This document shows positions 45,426 through 54,580 of a stretch of 64,000 nucleotides of DNA, piece after piece; position 1 is the first letter of the stretch, and each line of letters opens with the position of its first letter. The position numbers and the translations under genes are program-made. This DNA comes from Lapidilactobacillus wuchangensis (GTDB taxonomy: Bacteria; Bacillota; Bacilli; Lactobacillales; Lactobacillaceae). The stretch covers positions 112,158 to 176,157 of the forward strand of contig NZ_RHOU01000004.1 of NCBI RefSeq assembly GCF_003946645.1, read 5' to 3'. The notes under the pieces were generated by a model. It worked only from the letters and a program-made list of their open reading frames with translations. It had not been told where the DNA came from and made no database searches.

Positions 45426-46388
45426 TTAGACTGAACGGTTGAAATGTGTTTTAGAATGGAATTTGAGATAAGGTAATATTCGCCGTTGAATTGTTGACCA
45501 AAAATTAGTGACTGTAATGACAATGAACAAGAGAATGACAATAAATGTTGAAGAAACTACTGGCATTAAATAAAAGACTGTTGCCACTAAAATCATCATT
45601 AAAATCGAAAATAGCCAACGTGTTTGCGGAACACTAAAGAATTCGCCAATATTTTCGCCGGAATAATGTTGAAATAACCAGTAACTTATGAGAGTACCGA
45701 AAACAATTAACCCCAGATAGATTCCAAATAACGGCCAAAACCTTAAATCAGTCATTGGATAAAGAAAGTTATTCCAAAGATCAAAGTGAGGATGGTCAAG
45801 ATAGTAAATTGTTTGACCGGCTGTCCACCAGAATGCTGCCAGAGCTAGTAGACTGAAAATGATGTTACTAAAAAATAGGCTAACTAATGTCATCATAATC
45901 CAGGCTGCTTGGTTGATTAATAAATTTGTAAAAATAATCAAAAGTAATTGTAACAGGGTCATTTTTAAAGTTGACCAAGAAAGGCTCAGAATCCAGATAG
46001 TTGTTAAACTACCCCAGTAGATCAGACCAAACGTTAAAACTGGCCAGGCACGTTCCCACCACAATGTTTTAAAAATTGTTTTACGACTATAGCCTTGAGT
46101 AGTAAGAAAGTTGTAGAAACGCCCGACATTATCACGAATGCCATTTAGCCATCCCCAAAACAAACTAAGAAAGAAAAGACCATAGGCTTGAGCAGGAAAG
46201 TTAACATAAACATTAAAGTACCATTGATGGTGCTGCTGCGGCTTGGCAAGATGCATTAATGGCGCAGCTTGCTGATAGGCTGGCAGTGTTGTTAGCTTGA
46301 GAAGCACAAGTATGATGACAATCAAGAATGAAATGATAAAAAGCGGGCGTTCACGAAGGCGGATTTCTTTTTTCAGAGCTGTCGGCAT
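45426..46388 (-). CDS. ABC transporter permease (YtrC/D-like), first
   Basis: The product has 320 residues and about eight helices. The start ATG overlaps the stop of the ATPase gene by one base (TGATG), which shows tight coupling. SGENIGEFFSVPQTRWLFSILMMIL matches the downstream paralogue. It should form the membrane part of an ABC transporter with that protein. Confidence 0.8.
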   Translation of the reverse strand: MPTALKKEIRLRERPLFIISFLIVIILVLLKLTTLPAYQQAAPLMHLAKPQQHHQWYFNVYVNFPAQAYGLFFLSLFWGWLNGIRDNVGRFYNFLTTQGYSRKTIFKTLWWERAWPVLTFGLIYWGSLTTIWILSLSWSTLKMTLLQLLLIIFTNLLINQAAWIMMTLVSLFFSNIIFSLLALAAFWWTAGQTIYYLDHPHFDLWNNFLYPMTDLRFWPLFGIYLGLIVFGTLISYWLFQHYSGENIGEFFSVPQTRWLFSILMMILVATVFYLMPVVSSTFIVILLFIVITVTNFWSTIQRRILPYLKFHSKTHFNRSV

Positions 46389-47272
46389 CAGAGATCATCC
46401 TTTCCATAAGCATATTCAACTTTAAATAAATCGCTCAGACTCAGCGGCAGATTTTCCATTAACACTGGATCGAGTGTCTTTAAAGCTTGATCAATTTCTT
46501 CCGTGTAATCTTTAAAGAAAACTTCAATCACACGACCGTGAATTGACAGAATTTGGCCTTGGTCGCTTAATAATTGAGGTACTTGATTTTGACGAAAGAC
46601 GAGTTGTAACTTTTTACTTTGCGTCCGAAAAGTTTCCAAACTGACATCAGCCACCAATTGCTCATGCTTCAGAAATAAGACACGGTCAGAGAGACCATCT
46701 AGTTCGGTCAAATTATGCGAGGCAATTAGAAAACCTTGTTGGTGATCAGTGTTGGCCTTAATAATTAATTTGATGATATCTTCGCGAACGAGCAGGTCCA
46801 AACCGTCAAAAGGCTCGTCTAGCAGAATAAACTTAGCACCACTAGTAATTGCTAAAGCAATCGCAACGTACGCTTGTTGTCCCTTAGATAAATCACGGAA
46901 GCGTTTTTCGGGGGCTAATTTTTGTTGCGCCATTAATTCACTGAAGTGTTTTTGGTCGAAGTGGGGATAAAGCTCGGCATAAAAAGTTGCGACTGTTTTT
47001 AAGGCATAGCCTTTGAAGAAATTCTGCTGAGGATCGACCATAATTAATTCTTGGCGACCAGCTGGTACGGTTGAGAACGGTTGTTGATCAAGGGCGATTT
47101 CACCATGATCGGTCCGATATTGGCCCGTTAAACAACGCATTAAAGTCGTTTTACCAGCTCCATTACGGCCCACTAAACCGACGATTTCACCAGCTGCCCA
47201 CTGGAAAGAAATCTCTTTGAGAATTTGATGGTGCTGAATTTGTTTGGCTAAATCTGTAACGGTTAATTTCAC
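46388..47272 (-). CDS. ABC transporter ATPase (YtrB-like)
   Basis: The product has 294 residues. Walker A GRNGAGKTTL, Q-loop VDPQQN, signature LSKGQQAYV, Walker B FILLDEPFDGLD and switch FLIASHNL are all present. A C-terminal extension of about 75 residues follows, as in YtrB-type ATPases. It starts two bases after the GntR gene stop and overlaps the permease gene. Confidence 0.9.
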   Translation of the reverse strand: MKLTVTDLAKQIQHHQILKEISFQWAAGEIVGLVGRNGAGKTTLMRCLTGQYRTDHGEIALDQQPFSTVPAGRQELIMVDPQQNFFKGYALKTVATFYAELYPHFDQKHFSELMAQQKLAPEKRFRDLSKGQQAYVAIALAITSGAKFILLDEPFDGLDLLVREDIIKLIIKANTDHQQGFLIASHNLTELDGLSDRVLFLKHEQLVADVSLETFRTQSKKLQLVFRQNQVPQLLSDQGQILSIHGRVIEVFFKDYTEEIDQALKTLDPVLMENLPLSLSDLFKVEYAYGKDDL

Positions 47273-47274
47273 AG

Positions 47275-47643
47275 TTACTCCTCCTGAAATTGCTCGGTTA
47301 ACCAGGCTTGTAGTTGGTTTTGCGTCAAACCCTGAGCGCGCGCCTCAACGACAAACTGTTGGAATTGATGATGTAATTTAATTACTTGCTGCTGATTGAC
47401 TTGTTCTGGTGGGTGGCTAATAAATGAGCCACGGCCCGGTTCGGTATAGATTTGCTGTTGACTTTCGAGCAAACGATAAGTTTTGGCCACCGTATTCGGA
47501 TTCAAATGTTCTTGGGCGGCCAGTTCCCGCACTGAGGGTAGCTTGTCACCAGGCTGCCAAATCCCCTGCAGAATTTCCGTCTTAATCTTGAAGGCAAGGC
47601 GTTCGTAGTAGGCCTGACCTGAAAAGTTAGGTGCCATTGGCAT
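47275..47643 (-). CDS. GntR family regulator, YtrA subfamily
   Basis: The product has 122 residues. A winged HTH (GDKLPSVRELAAQEHLNPNTVAKTYRLLE) is followed by a short helical dimer tail of about 45 residues, the size typical of the YtrA subgroup. It starts the ABC operon and should repress it. A perfect inverted repeat overlaps the operon promoter, so autoregulation is likely. AAAGGAG is five bases before the ATG. Confidence 0.92.
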   Translation of the reverse strand: MPMAPNFSGQAYYERLAFKIKTEILQGIWQPGDKLPSVRELAAQEHLNPNTVAKTYRLLESQQQIYTEPGRGSFISHPPEQVNQQQVIKLHHQFQQFVVEARAQGLTQNQLQAWLTEQFQEE

Positions 47644-47656
47644 TCAGCTCCTTTAC

Positions 47657-47690
47657 GTGTACTATTATACCTAGTACACTTCGAAAAACA
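47657..47690 (-). promoter_or_regulatory. YtrA operator overlapping the -10 box
   Basis: GTGTACTA (47657-47664), a seven-base spacer and TAGTACAC (47672-47679) form a perfect dyad. On the minus strand the spacer holds TATAAT (47664-47669), with TTGTTT 16 bases upstream as a possible -35. A bound repressor would block RNA polymerase. Confidence 0.8.
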
Positions 47691-47715
47691 AGTGCAACTT
47701 TTATTTTATTAACAA

Positions 47716-47763
47716 TAAAAAAAGTCGTTGCTGAACTCACTTGAGTTTTAGCAACAACTTTTT
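47716..47763 (-). terminator. Terminator of the UMF1 operon
   Basis: AAAGTCGTTGCTGAA...CTC and GAG...TTTAGCAACAACTTT pair with a T run on the minus strand. It lies 3' of the carrier gene. Confidence 0.85.
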
Positions 47764-47789
47764 AGATGTCGATGTATTTGAAATAACGC

Positions 47790-49043
47790 TTAATTTTTTT
47801 GACGAATTAATTTTGGTAGATAAAGGAAAATCACTAAGCCAATCACGAACAGAATACTTAAGGAAGCAGCACCGATAGTTGAGCGGCCGGTGATTTGGGT
47901 GACCACGCTGACAATGACCGGGCCTAAAACAGCGGAGAATTTACCAAGGATATTGTAGAAACCGAAAAATTCACTACCGGATTCTTTGGGAATCAGTTTA
48001 CCAAAGTAAGACCGGCTTAAAGCCTGAATCCCACCTTGACTGGTCCCAATCAGCACAGCTAAGAACCAGAAGTCGGCGGTGGTGTTCAGCTTCAAGGCAT
48101 AGAGACAAATAAACAAATAAATAATGATCCCAGTTAAAATTCCCACTCGCGTTGAGGTTTTATTGGCTAGCCAACTATAGAGTAATGAGAACGGAAAGGC
48201 AATTAGCTGAACAACTAGGAGAACAATCATCAAAGTAGTGGTGGTAATGCCAATATCCATCCCAATTGACGTTGCCATGGTAAAGATAGTATCAACACCA
48301 TCAATGTAGAAGAAGTAAGCAATCAAGAACCAAGCAACCTCTTTATACTGACGAATGTGCTTCAAAGTTTCCCAAACGCGTTTGAAACTATCACGAACGG
48401 GATGACGATCTGGTTCGATTGCATAAACTTGTTGGACGTTTTTTAACAGTGGGGCGTAGAAAATGAGCCACCAAACTGCTGCTAAGGCAAAACTCCACCG
48501 AGCGACACCGAAGCTTGATAACTGACCAAAGCCCTTGGTCAATTGCAGAATCAAGAACAGAATGAACGCCATAACGCCGCCGAGATAGCCGAAGCCGTAA
48601 CCATAGGAGGATAAGGCATCCATATCATTATCCGGCGCGACATCGGTCAAGAAACTATCGTAGAAAAGGTTGGCCGCCGAGTAGCCGATAATCGACAGAA
48701 TATAAACGGCTAATAACCAGCGCCATTGGGAAGTAGGAATAAAACTTAAGCCTAATGTCGTGATAATACCGACCCAAGTAAAGAAGTTGAGCATCTTTTT
48801 CTTGAAGCCGCGATAATCAGCTAAGGCGCCTAAGACTGGTGCTAATAGTGAGACAATCAAAGTGCCGAAACTATTAGCATAGCCCCAATAAGCCGTTGAG
48901 TTAGCCGCACTGACACCGCTGCTTTGTGCCACTGCCTTGAAATAGACTGGTAAAACGGCGGTTGTAATAATAATGCCGTAACCAGAGTTGGCCCAATCAT
49001 AGAAAATCCAACTCCATTGTTGTTTATTAAATTTATTCTTCAT
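47790..49043 (-). CDS. UMF1/Atg22-like MFS transporter
   Basis: The product has 417 residues with 12 helices. The start WSWIFYDWANSGYGIIITTAVLPVYF is typical of UMF1/Atg22-like MFS carriers. GSEFFGFYNILGKFSAVLGP near the end supports this. The family is linked to amino acid efflux from the yeast vacuole; the bacterial substrate is unknown. It follows the alkaline-phosphatase-superfamily gene by eight bases on the same strand, so they probably act together. Confidence 0.88.
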   Translation of the reverse strand: MKNKFNKQQWSWIFYDWANSGYGIIITTAVLPVYFKAVAQSSGVSAANSTAYWGYANSFGTLIVSLLAPVLGALADYRGFKKKMLNFFTWVGIITTLGLSFIPTSQWRWLLAVYILSIIGYSAANLFYDSFLTDVAPDNDMDALSSYGYGFGYLGGVMAFILFLILQLTKGFGQLSSFGVARWSFALAAVWWLIFYAPLLKNVQQVYAIEPDRHPVRDSFKRVWETLKHIRQYKEVAWFLIAYFFYIDGVDTIFTMATSIGMDIGITTTTLMIVLLVVQLIAFPFSLLYSWLANKTSTRVGILTGIIIYLFICLYALKLNTTADFWFLAVLIGTSQGGIQALSRSYFGKLIPKESGSEFFGFYNILGKFSAVLGPVIVSVVTQITGRSTIGAASLSILFVIGLVIFLYLPKLIRQKN

Positions 49044-49051
49044 ACGTCCTC

Positions 49052-50335
49052 CTACTTGAAAATCTCGTGTAAAGCATGACCAGGTAATGGTTCAGGAAAT
49101 TCGAGACCAAGTAGCTGGGCGAAAGTTGGGGCTTCATCGACTAAATTAGCTCGATTGATTTCAACGCCTGGCTTAACAGCAGGGCCATTGAAGAGAATCG
49201 TTGTTTGGTAATCAGGTTTATCAGGATCATAGCCGTGAACGCCGTGGTAACGGTCAGGTGTACCTAGACTGGCGGGATCAACAGTTTCAACGATTGCGGG
49301 ACGATCACTTTCGTCAGTGAAATAGTAGCCTTCTTTGGCTTCAACCATCAGCGTACATTCAGGATCAGCGCCACGTTGATTAGCTGCTTTGCGACTATAA
49401 ATCTTTTCCACGCCTTCAACTTGACTGATAGCCTGACGTAACTCAGCCAATTTTGTAAAGTTTTTAGTGTAAATATAAGTGCTACCGTCACAAGTTTTGG
49501 CCATGACCGACCATTCTTTGAAGGTCTGATCAGCTGCTGGTGTCAGCCAACCTTTCTGCGCAAACAATGTGTTCAGATGAATCATCTTATCGACATTGAT
49601 TTGATAATGATCGCCCAGAATAACGAAATTCGTGTCCTCATAAAAACCACCATCTTTAGTCGCTTGAATTAATTCGGCCACTTGTTGGTCTAAAGTGCGT
49701 AGGGCCGTCATTGCTTCCGCCGAACGAACGCCATAACGGTGACGCATGCTGTCCATGGCAACTAAATGAATCATTGTTAAGTTTGGCCGCTTATTCTTAA
49801 GCGTATCAACAGCGCACGCCGTGATGAACGCATCTAATTGTGGTTGATGAATGCCATCGCGTAACTTACCAAACTTGTGATTCAACTCAAGAATAAATAG
49901 TGGCGAACTGGCTTTTAATGACACCAAAACTTGGTTAGTCCAAATCCGGTTAGGAAAAATCTCGGCCAGATTATAATTGATCTTGCTACCAGCAGTGACC
50001 GGCCACAAAAAAGCGGCTGTTTTCAGTCCTTTTTGACGGGCTAAGTCGTAAAGTGTTGGCACCTTCACGTCTTTTTGATACCAATACCAATCTGGCGAAC
50101 GCCGCTCTGGCTGAATCTTGGTGTTATTGACGATACCGTGCACGCTTGGGTACTGGCCAGTAATAATCGTCGTGTGAGAAGGATAAGTCAGCGTCGGATA
50201 AATACCGGTGACCGATTTAGCCCAAGCCCCAGTTTGCATCAGTTTTTTTAAGGTCGGTAATTCATCTTGATGTTCGCGCAAATCACGAAAGCCTAGGGAA
50301 TCCAATGAAATGATGACCATATGTTGATTTGTCAT
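49052..50335 (-). CDS. Alkaline-phosphatase-superfamily phosphodiesterase
   Basis: The product has 427 residues without a signal peptide. VIISLDSLGF gives the first metal-binding Asp, and TLTYPSHTTIITG the nucleophile Thr, as in type I nucleotide pyrophosphatase/phosphodiesterases. LVAMDSMRHRYG, VILGDHYQI and YHGVHGYDP give later metal ligands. It could hydrolyse nucleotide or phospho-ester substrates in the cytoplasm. AAGGAAG lies upstream of the start. Confidence 0.85.
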   Translation of the reverse strand: MTNQHMVIISLDSLGFRDLREHQDELPTLKKLMQTGAWAKSVTGIYPTLTYPSHTTIITGQYPSVHGIVNNTKIQPERRSPDWYWYQKDVKVPTLYDLARQKGLKTAAFLWPVTAGSKINYNLAEIFPNRIWTNQVLVSLKASSPLFILELNHKFGKLRDGIHQPQLDAFITACAVDTLKNKRPNLTMIHLVAMDSMRHRYGVRSAEAMTALRTLDQQVAELIQATKDGGFYEDTNFVILGDHYQINVDKMIHLNTLFAQKGWLTPAADQTFKEWSVMAKTCDGSTYIYTKNFTKLAELRQAISQVEGVEKIYSRKAANQRGADPECTLMVEAKEGYYFTDESDRPAIVETVDPASLGTPDRYHGVHGYDPDKPDYQTTILFNGPAVKPGVEINRANLVDEAPTFAQLLGLEFPEPLPGHALHEIFK

Positions 50336-51088
50336 ACTGAAAACTTCCTTTTATCAGGTGATAAATAATTTATTAAGATTACTTAAATTATACGCCACTT
50401 GTGGGGGAGATGTAATGACCAGTTGGTGTCATCGTGCTTTGAATCGGGTGAAACGGCAAATTTTAGTAAGTAGGATTTAGAGTTTGGTCGACTAGATTAT
50501 TTTGAAATTATGATAATTTGGTGACTGGTGTCATTAACAGAATTTACCCAACAAAGACAGCAAATTATTTCTGAATGACGGAAAAATAAACGAAAGTCTT
50601 ATTAAAGCATAAAAATACCAAGTAATTATCTTGGCAATAAGCTTTTCATTATGGTAGTTTAGCTAGTATAATAAAGTGAACGAGTATAAAGAGACTATCA
50701 CTAATTATGAGATAAGTTCGTTATGGAAATAGTATTTAGCGAGCTGTTAAATGATTTTGAATCTGGGATTTATGACAATTAATGAATGATTATTGGGGCA
50801 ATAACTTTTGAGCAATCTTGATGTGGGTCAAGATTTACTGAATAGCAATTACTAGATTTTCGCTTAACTATCAAATTTCAAATTTATCAGTGCTCAGTCA
50901 TCTTGCAATTCGCTTGCTGGTATGACTGTTTTTTTGTGTGAAAAAACAGGCTTTGTTGTTTGCAAAGTAGTTTTTGGAGAATTAGTTAGCTTTTGAGATT
51001 TTCCAGCTATTAGTGAACGAATTTGTTTCACGGCTATTTAGCCTGAAATCGTAATGAAGTAATTACGAGATATATAATTGGGGGTTTT
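50336..51088 (+). other. Long intergenic region with a candidate leader RNA
   Basis: There is no ORF in about 750 AT-rich bases. TATAAT at 50667-50672 is a good -10, and a hairpin CAGTCAT/ATGACTG with seven T lies at 50895-50935. A transcript of about 255 nt between them is possible. The pilin gene starts 150 bases further on, with GGGGG before it. Confidence 0.45.
50895..50935 (+). terminator. Terminator upstream of pilin gene
   Basis: CAGTCAT (50895-50901) and ATGACTG (50922-50928) pair, and a T run follows. It could attenuate transcription into the pilin gene or end a separate small RNA. Confidence 0.7.
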
Positions 51089-52708
51089 ATGATGAAACAG
51101 GCATTGAAGATTAAGGTATTAGCTGCGAGCCTATTATTATTGGCCGCGATTGGTATGAGTGCCAATGCTAATAACGCGACTGTGTTCGCAGACACAGATT
51201 CGACAATAGTTGATAATACGACTGAGCGAAGTATTACGATTCATAAGTCTGCAGGAACAGCTGCTCAAGCAACTGGCAAAAGAGCTAAGGATGATGTTGC
51301 TACTGGGACAACTGCTGACGCACCTACAGATAATTCTACACCGCTAGCCAATGTCCCCTTTAAAATTCAAAAAATAGCGCCACTGGCAAATAAAAGCGAT
51401 GCAAGTATTGTAGCAACTGATTCAAGTACTTATACAGTTAGTAAAGAATTCACTGGTGTAACCGGTACGGAATTCGATGCTACAACTGGCGTAAAAAACA
51501 GTCAATATGGTATTTATAAACAAGTGTTAGGTAATGATAGTAGCGTAGATGGTCTATATTTGGTTACTGAATTAGCATCTCCATCAATTACGACACGAAC
51601 ATCAGCATTTATCGTGAAGGTACCGCAACCTAAAGATAATGTGAATGAAAGCACTGATGGTTCAGTGACTTATGATGTTAATGTATATCCTAAAAACGAA
51701 ATTGTCAGTACTGAGTTGAATCCCACGATTGCCTTTCCGGGTCAGGATGGTGGCGCTGATAGCCAATCAGCATCAGGCATGTCTCAAACTCAGTTTACTT
51801 ATAAGTACACGATCAATACTCCAAAAGATATTTCTTCTGCTTCAGAATTGAGTTTCGCAAATAAAGATATATCTACTCATTTCTTTAATTCTTATTTGAA
51901 TAATTTGGATATAACCCAGGCTCGAGATGTGACAGTTAGTGGCGAAGATGCTACGGGCAGTCAAGTTAAGAAATTAGTTTACTCAACCGATTTTGAAGTT
52001 AATCAATCAGGACAAATAAAAGTTTCATTAACTAAGGCCGGAATGGCGAAAGTTGCTACCTCTGAAAAAATTATTGTAACAGTTCCTGTTACTGCGAGAT
52101 CATTTGCCGCTACAGACAATACACCTGCTACAACCCAAGTTCCTAGTAATTATACGGTCACTTACACTGATTCAGTGGGAGTGACCACTACAGGAAGTCC
52201 AGCTGAACCAGCTACTATTTATTTTGGTAATTTAAACGCAAAAGTAGTTGATAGCGATGGTGTGGGTATTTCTGGCGCAACATTCAGAGTGGCCACTTCG
52301 CTTCAAAATGCCAAATCCGGAAAGTGGGTTAACTTGATGAAACTTGTTGGTACTTATGGCCAGACAGCTCCAGCAACGGTTACTTCAGATGCAGATGGCA
52401 ATATTTCATTAGATGGCTTACAGGTTGATCCCACTAATAAAACTCAAACCTATTATTTAGTACAAACGATTGCACCAGCTGGTTATGATCGAGATAGCGG
52501 CATTCGTGAAGTAACGGCGGCAGCAGATACAGATCTTGACGCTACTTTCGTGGATAGTAAATCATTTTTACCTGACTTTCCTTTATCTGGGTCTAAGATG
52601 AATCTTTACATGATGATTGCGGCCGCATTATTAGTTATTATTGCTGGCACATTGATCGTTGTTTACAATAATCGTCGGCGTCATAGTGATCATCATTCAG
52701 CTCGTTAA
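51089..52708 (+). CDS. Major pilin-like protein (SpaA-type)
   Basis: The product has 539 residues: signal peptide, isopeptide-forming domains, pilin motif VNVYPK with Lys202, a C-terminal Cna-B-like domain (about 380-490), then a sorting region with hydrophobic helix and NNRRRH tail. The sorting motif reads FPLSG (497-501) where LPxTG is usual. The E-box reads YYLVQTIAPAGY, with Gln459 in place of the catalytic Glu, so the intramolecular bond of that domain may not form. It should be polymerised by the downstream sortases. Confidence 0.85.
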   Translation: MMKQALKIKVLAASLLLLAAIGMSANANNATVFADTDSTIVDNTTERSITIHKSAGTAAQATGKRAKDDVATGTTADAPTDNSTPLANVPFKIQKIAPLANKSDASIVATDSSTYTVSKEFTGVTGTEFDATTGVKNSQYGIYKQVLGNDSSVDGLYLVTELASPSITTRTSAFIVKVPQPKDNVNESTDGSVTYDVNVYPKNEIVSTELNPTIAFPGQDGGADSQSASGMSQTQFTYKYTINTPKDISSASELSFANKDISTHFFNSYLNNLDITQARDVTVSGEDATGSQVKKLVYSTDFEVNQSGQIKVSLTKAGMAKVATSEKIIVTVPVTARSFAATDNTPATTQVPSNYTVTYTDSVGVTTTGSPAEPATIYFGNLNAKVVDSDGVGISGATFRVATSLQNAKSGKWVNLMKLVGTYGQTAPATVTSDADGNISLDGLQVDPTNKTQTYYLVQTIAPAGYDRDSGIREVTAAADTDLDATFVDSKSFLPDFPLSGSKMNLYMMIAAALLVIIAGTLIVVYNNRRRHSDHHSAR

Positions 52709-52755
52709 TCCCTCGTTTGGTAGTCAAGCACCAAACGGAAAGCGGAGGTGAGCAA

Positions 52756-53478
52756 ATGGTATTTCGGGGTACAAATGATCTAGAACAATATCGAAGAATC
52801 ATCAGGAATTGGTTACTTGTCAGTTGCCTCTTACTGATTGGCTTGTGTTCTTATCGACCTGCCCAAGTCACCCAAGCGGCGACTGTGAGGATTGATAAGC
52901 TAGTGACCATTAAGACCTCGAATCAAACGGCAACACAACAAACAGCGCCATTAGCTGGCGTCCATTATCGGTTACAAGCAGTGATGCCAACTATGCCAAC
53001 TAATTCGCAACAGCAACCAACCGCGGCTGATTCTAAGTCTTATCAGCCTTTGACTGGTAGTCAGGCATTTGCGATAACGTTAACGACCAATCAAGCTGGT
53101 CAGGTCAGTTATCAAAATGATTCATTACCAGCGGGCTACTATTTGCTAAGCGAGCAAGCTTCAGCAATTGTGCCTCAGCCAGCCGCACCAGTTTTGCTTT
53201 ATTTTGCTGACCATGGCCAAGCGGGCACGGCTAATGATGTGTTCGATTATGTGCCGAAGTCTGGTTTAACAGCGGCAATTGAGCCACACAAGTCGACAAT
53301 GACGTCTAGCAAGACATCAACCGCAATTGCCAATGTCAATGAGCTAAGACCTAATGCCAAAATCATGCAGTCTGGCGGGCGAGTTTTGCCGAGCTGGTTG
53401 ATTTTCGTCATTAGTGGCGGCTTTCTATTAGCCATTCAGAGCTTAATTTTTAAATTAAAACGACAGAAAAATTCTTGA
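52756..53478 (+). CDS. Minor pilin or pilus tip/base protein
   Basis: The product has 240 residues. An N-terminal signal helix (NWLLVSCLLLIGLC) leads into a single domain starting RIDKLVTIKTSNQ, with FDYVPKSG as a pilin-motif-like Lys. The C-terminus has IMQSGG (203-208), a hydrophobic helix (SWLIFVISGGFLLAIQSLIF) and a KLKRQKN tail. No LPxTG is present; the SG pair is shared with the major pilin motif. ATG 52756 follows GGAGGTGA. A terminator separates it from the sortase genes. Confidence 0.75.
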   Translation: MVFRGTNDLEQYRRIIRNWLLVSCLLLIGLCSYRPAQVTQAATVRIDKLVTIKTSNQTATQQTAPLAGVHYRLQAVMPTMPTNSQQQPTAADSKSYQPLTGSQAFAITLTTNQAGQVSYQNDSLPAGYYLLSEQASAIVPQPAAPVLLYFADHGQAGTANDVFDYVPKSGLTAAIEPHKSTMTSSKTSTAIANVNELRPNAKIMQSGGRVLPSWLIFVISGGFLLAIQSLIFKLKRQKNS

Positions 53479-53528
53479 TAAATAAACAACGTGTGACAAA
53501 AGGCAATTTAGCCGGTGCGCATTAAGAT

Positions 53529-53567
53529 AAAATAACGAACAATTCGTTAGAATTGCTCGTTATTTTG
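53529..53567 (+). terminator. Terminator between pilins and sortases
   Basis: AAAATAACGAACAATTC pairs with GAATTGCTCGTTATTTT. It would limit sortase expression relative to pilin expression. Confidence 0.85.
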
Positions 53568-53698
53568 TCGTTAAGCAGAGCTGGTTGCTTTTTGAGAACA
53601 CGTTTCAACAGCGAAAACTCATTTTATTTTGAGTAAGAGGACTGAGATCACAGCCTCTTTCATTTAATTTGTCACTTGGATTAGGAGGGCGTGTTCTA

Positions 53699-54580
53699 AT
53701 GAAATCGGAAAATTCAACTCAGCAAAAACGCTCACCAATACTATTAGCGGTCAGCCTGGTTCTGTTATTGTTAGCAGCAGGCCTATTGCTCTATCCATAT
53801 TTACGCACAACTCAGCAAATGACTGCTAATCAAAAGGCAGCGCTTATTGTTGAGAAAAATGCTACCCCAAAAAAGAGCGCTTCTGAAAAACGACGTCAGC
53901 AGGCAATTAATCAGTACAACCAACTCGTGGTCCAGCAACAACAGGCCAATCAAATTGGCGGGACCAATGCCAGCCGTGATCGCCTGGCATTAGTCAAAAA
54001 ATTTCAACCACAACTACATCATCCCTTAGGCTTTGTGACGGTGCCAGCAATTAAAATGAGCAGCATGCCCTTTTATTATGGTGATGATGATTGGGCGTTG
54101 ACTCATGGCGCAGGGTTGTTACCTTGGACCAGTATTCCTAATGGCCGCCGGGGGACTTTAGCTGAAATTACTGGTCATACCGGCATGAGCCAAGTTTTCT
54201 TCGACAATATTCGGTATTTGAAGAAGGGTGATTTGATTTATGTCACCGCATTTGATCAAGAATTTGCCTACAAGGTTACTGGCCGCGTCGTCCTTGATCC
54301 TAATCAACCGAGCAGCATTCGTACATCATATGCCCAGAAAAATCAAGATCAGATTGCCTTAATGACTTGTACACCGCGCTTCATCAATAATCGCCGGTTA
54401 GTGATTTACGCGCGGCGAACTAAATTGAAACAGGCCAAACATCGGCCAGTTCAAATTCGTTCGCAGTGGACACCTGAGTCGATTATGGCTTTGCTTAGCA
54501 TCATTCCTTTGTTAGCCATTATTGTCATTCTCTGGTTGTGGTGGCGTAATCGGCGAAAAGACCGTGACCAAGATGAATAA
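53699..54580 (+). CDS. Class C-like sortase 1
   Basis: The product has 293 residues with an N-terminal membrane helix and a C-terminal one (IIPLLAIIVILWLWW), as in pilus sortases. Catalytic His160 lies in TGHTGM, Cys224 in LMTCTP and Arg233 in NRRLVIYAR. No DPF/W lid motif was found before the core, which is unusual for class C. ATG 53699 follows AGGAGGG. It overlaps the second sortase gene. Confidence 0.88.
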   Translation: MKSENSTQQKRSPILLAVSLVLLLLAAGLLLYPYLRTTQQMTANQKAALIVEKNATPKKSASEKRRQQAINQYNQLVVQQQQANQIGGTNASRDRLALVKKFQPQLHHPLGFVTVPAIKMSSMPFYYGDDDWALTHGAGLLPWTSIPNGRRGTLAEITGHTGMSQVFFDNIRYLKKGDLIYVTAFDQEFAYKVTGRVVLDPNQPSSIRTSYAQKNQDQIALMTCTPRFINNRRLVIYARRTKLKQAKHRPVQIRSQWTPESIMALLSIIPLLAIIVILWLWWRNRRKDRDQDE

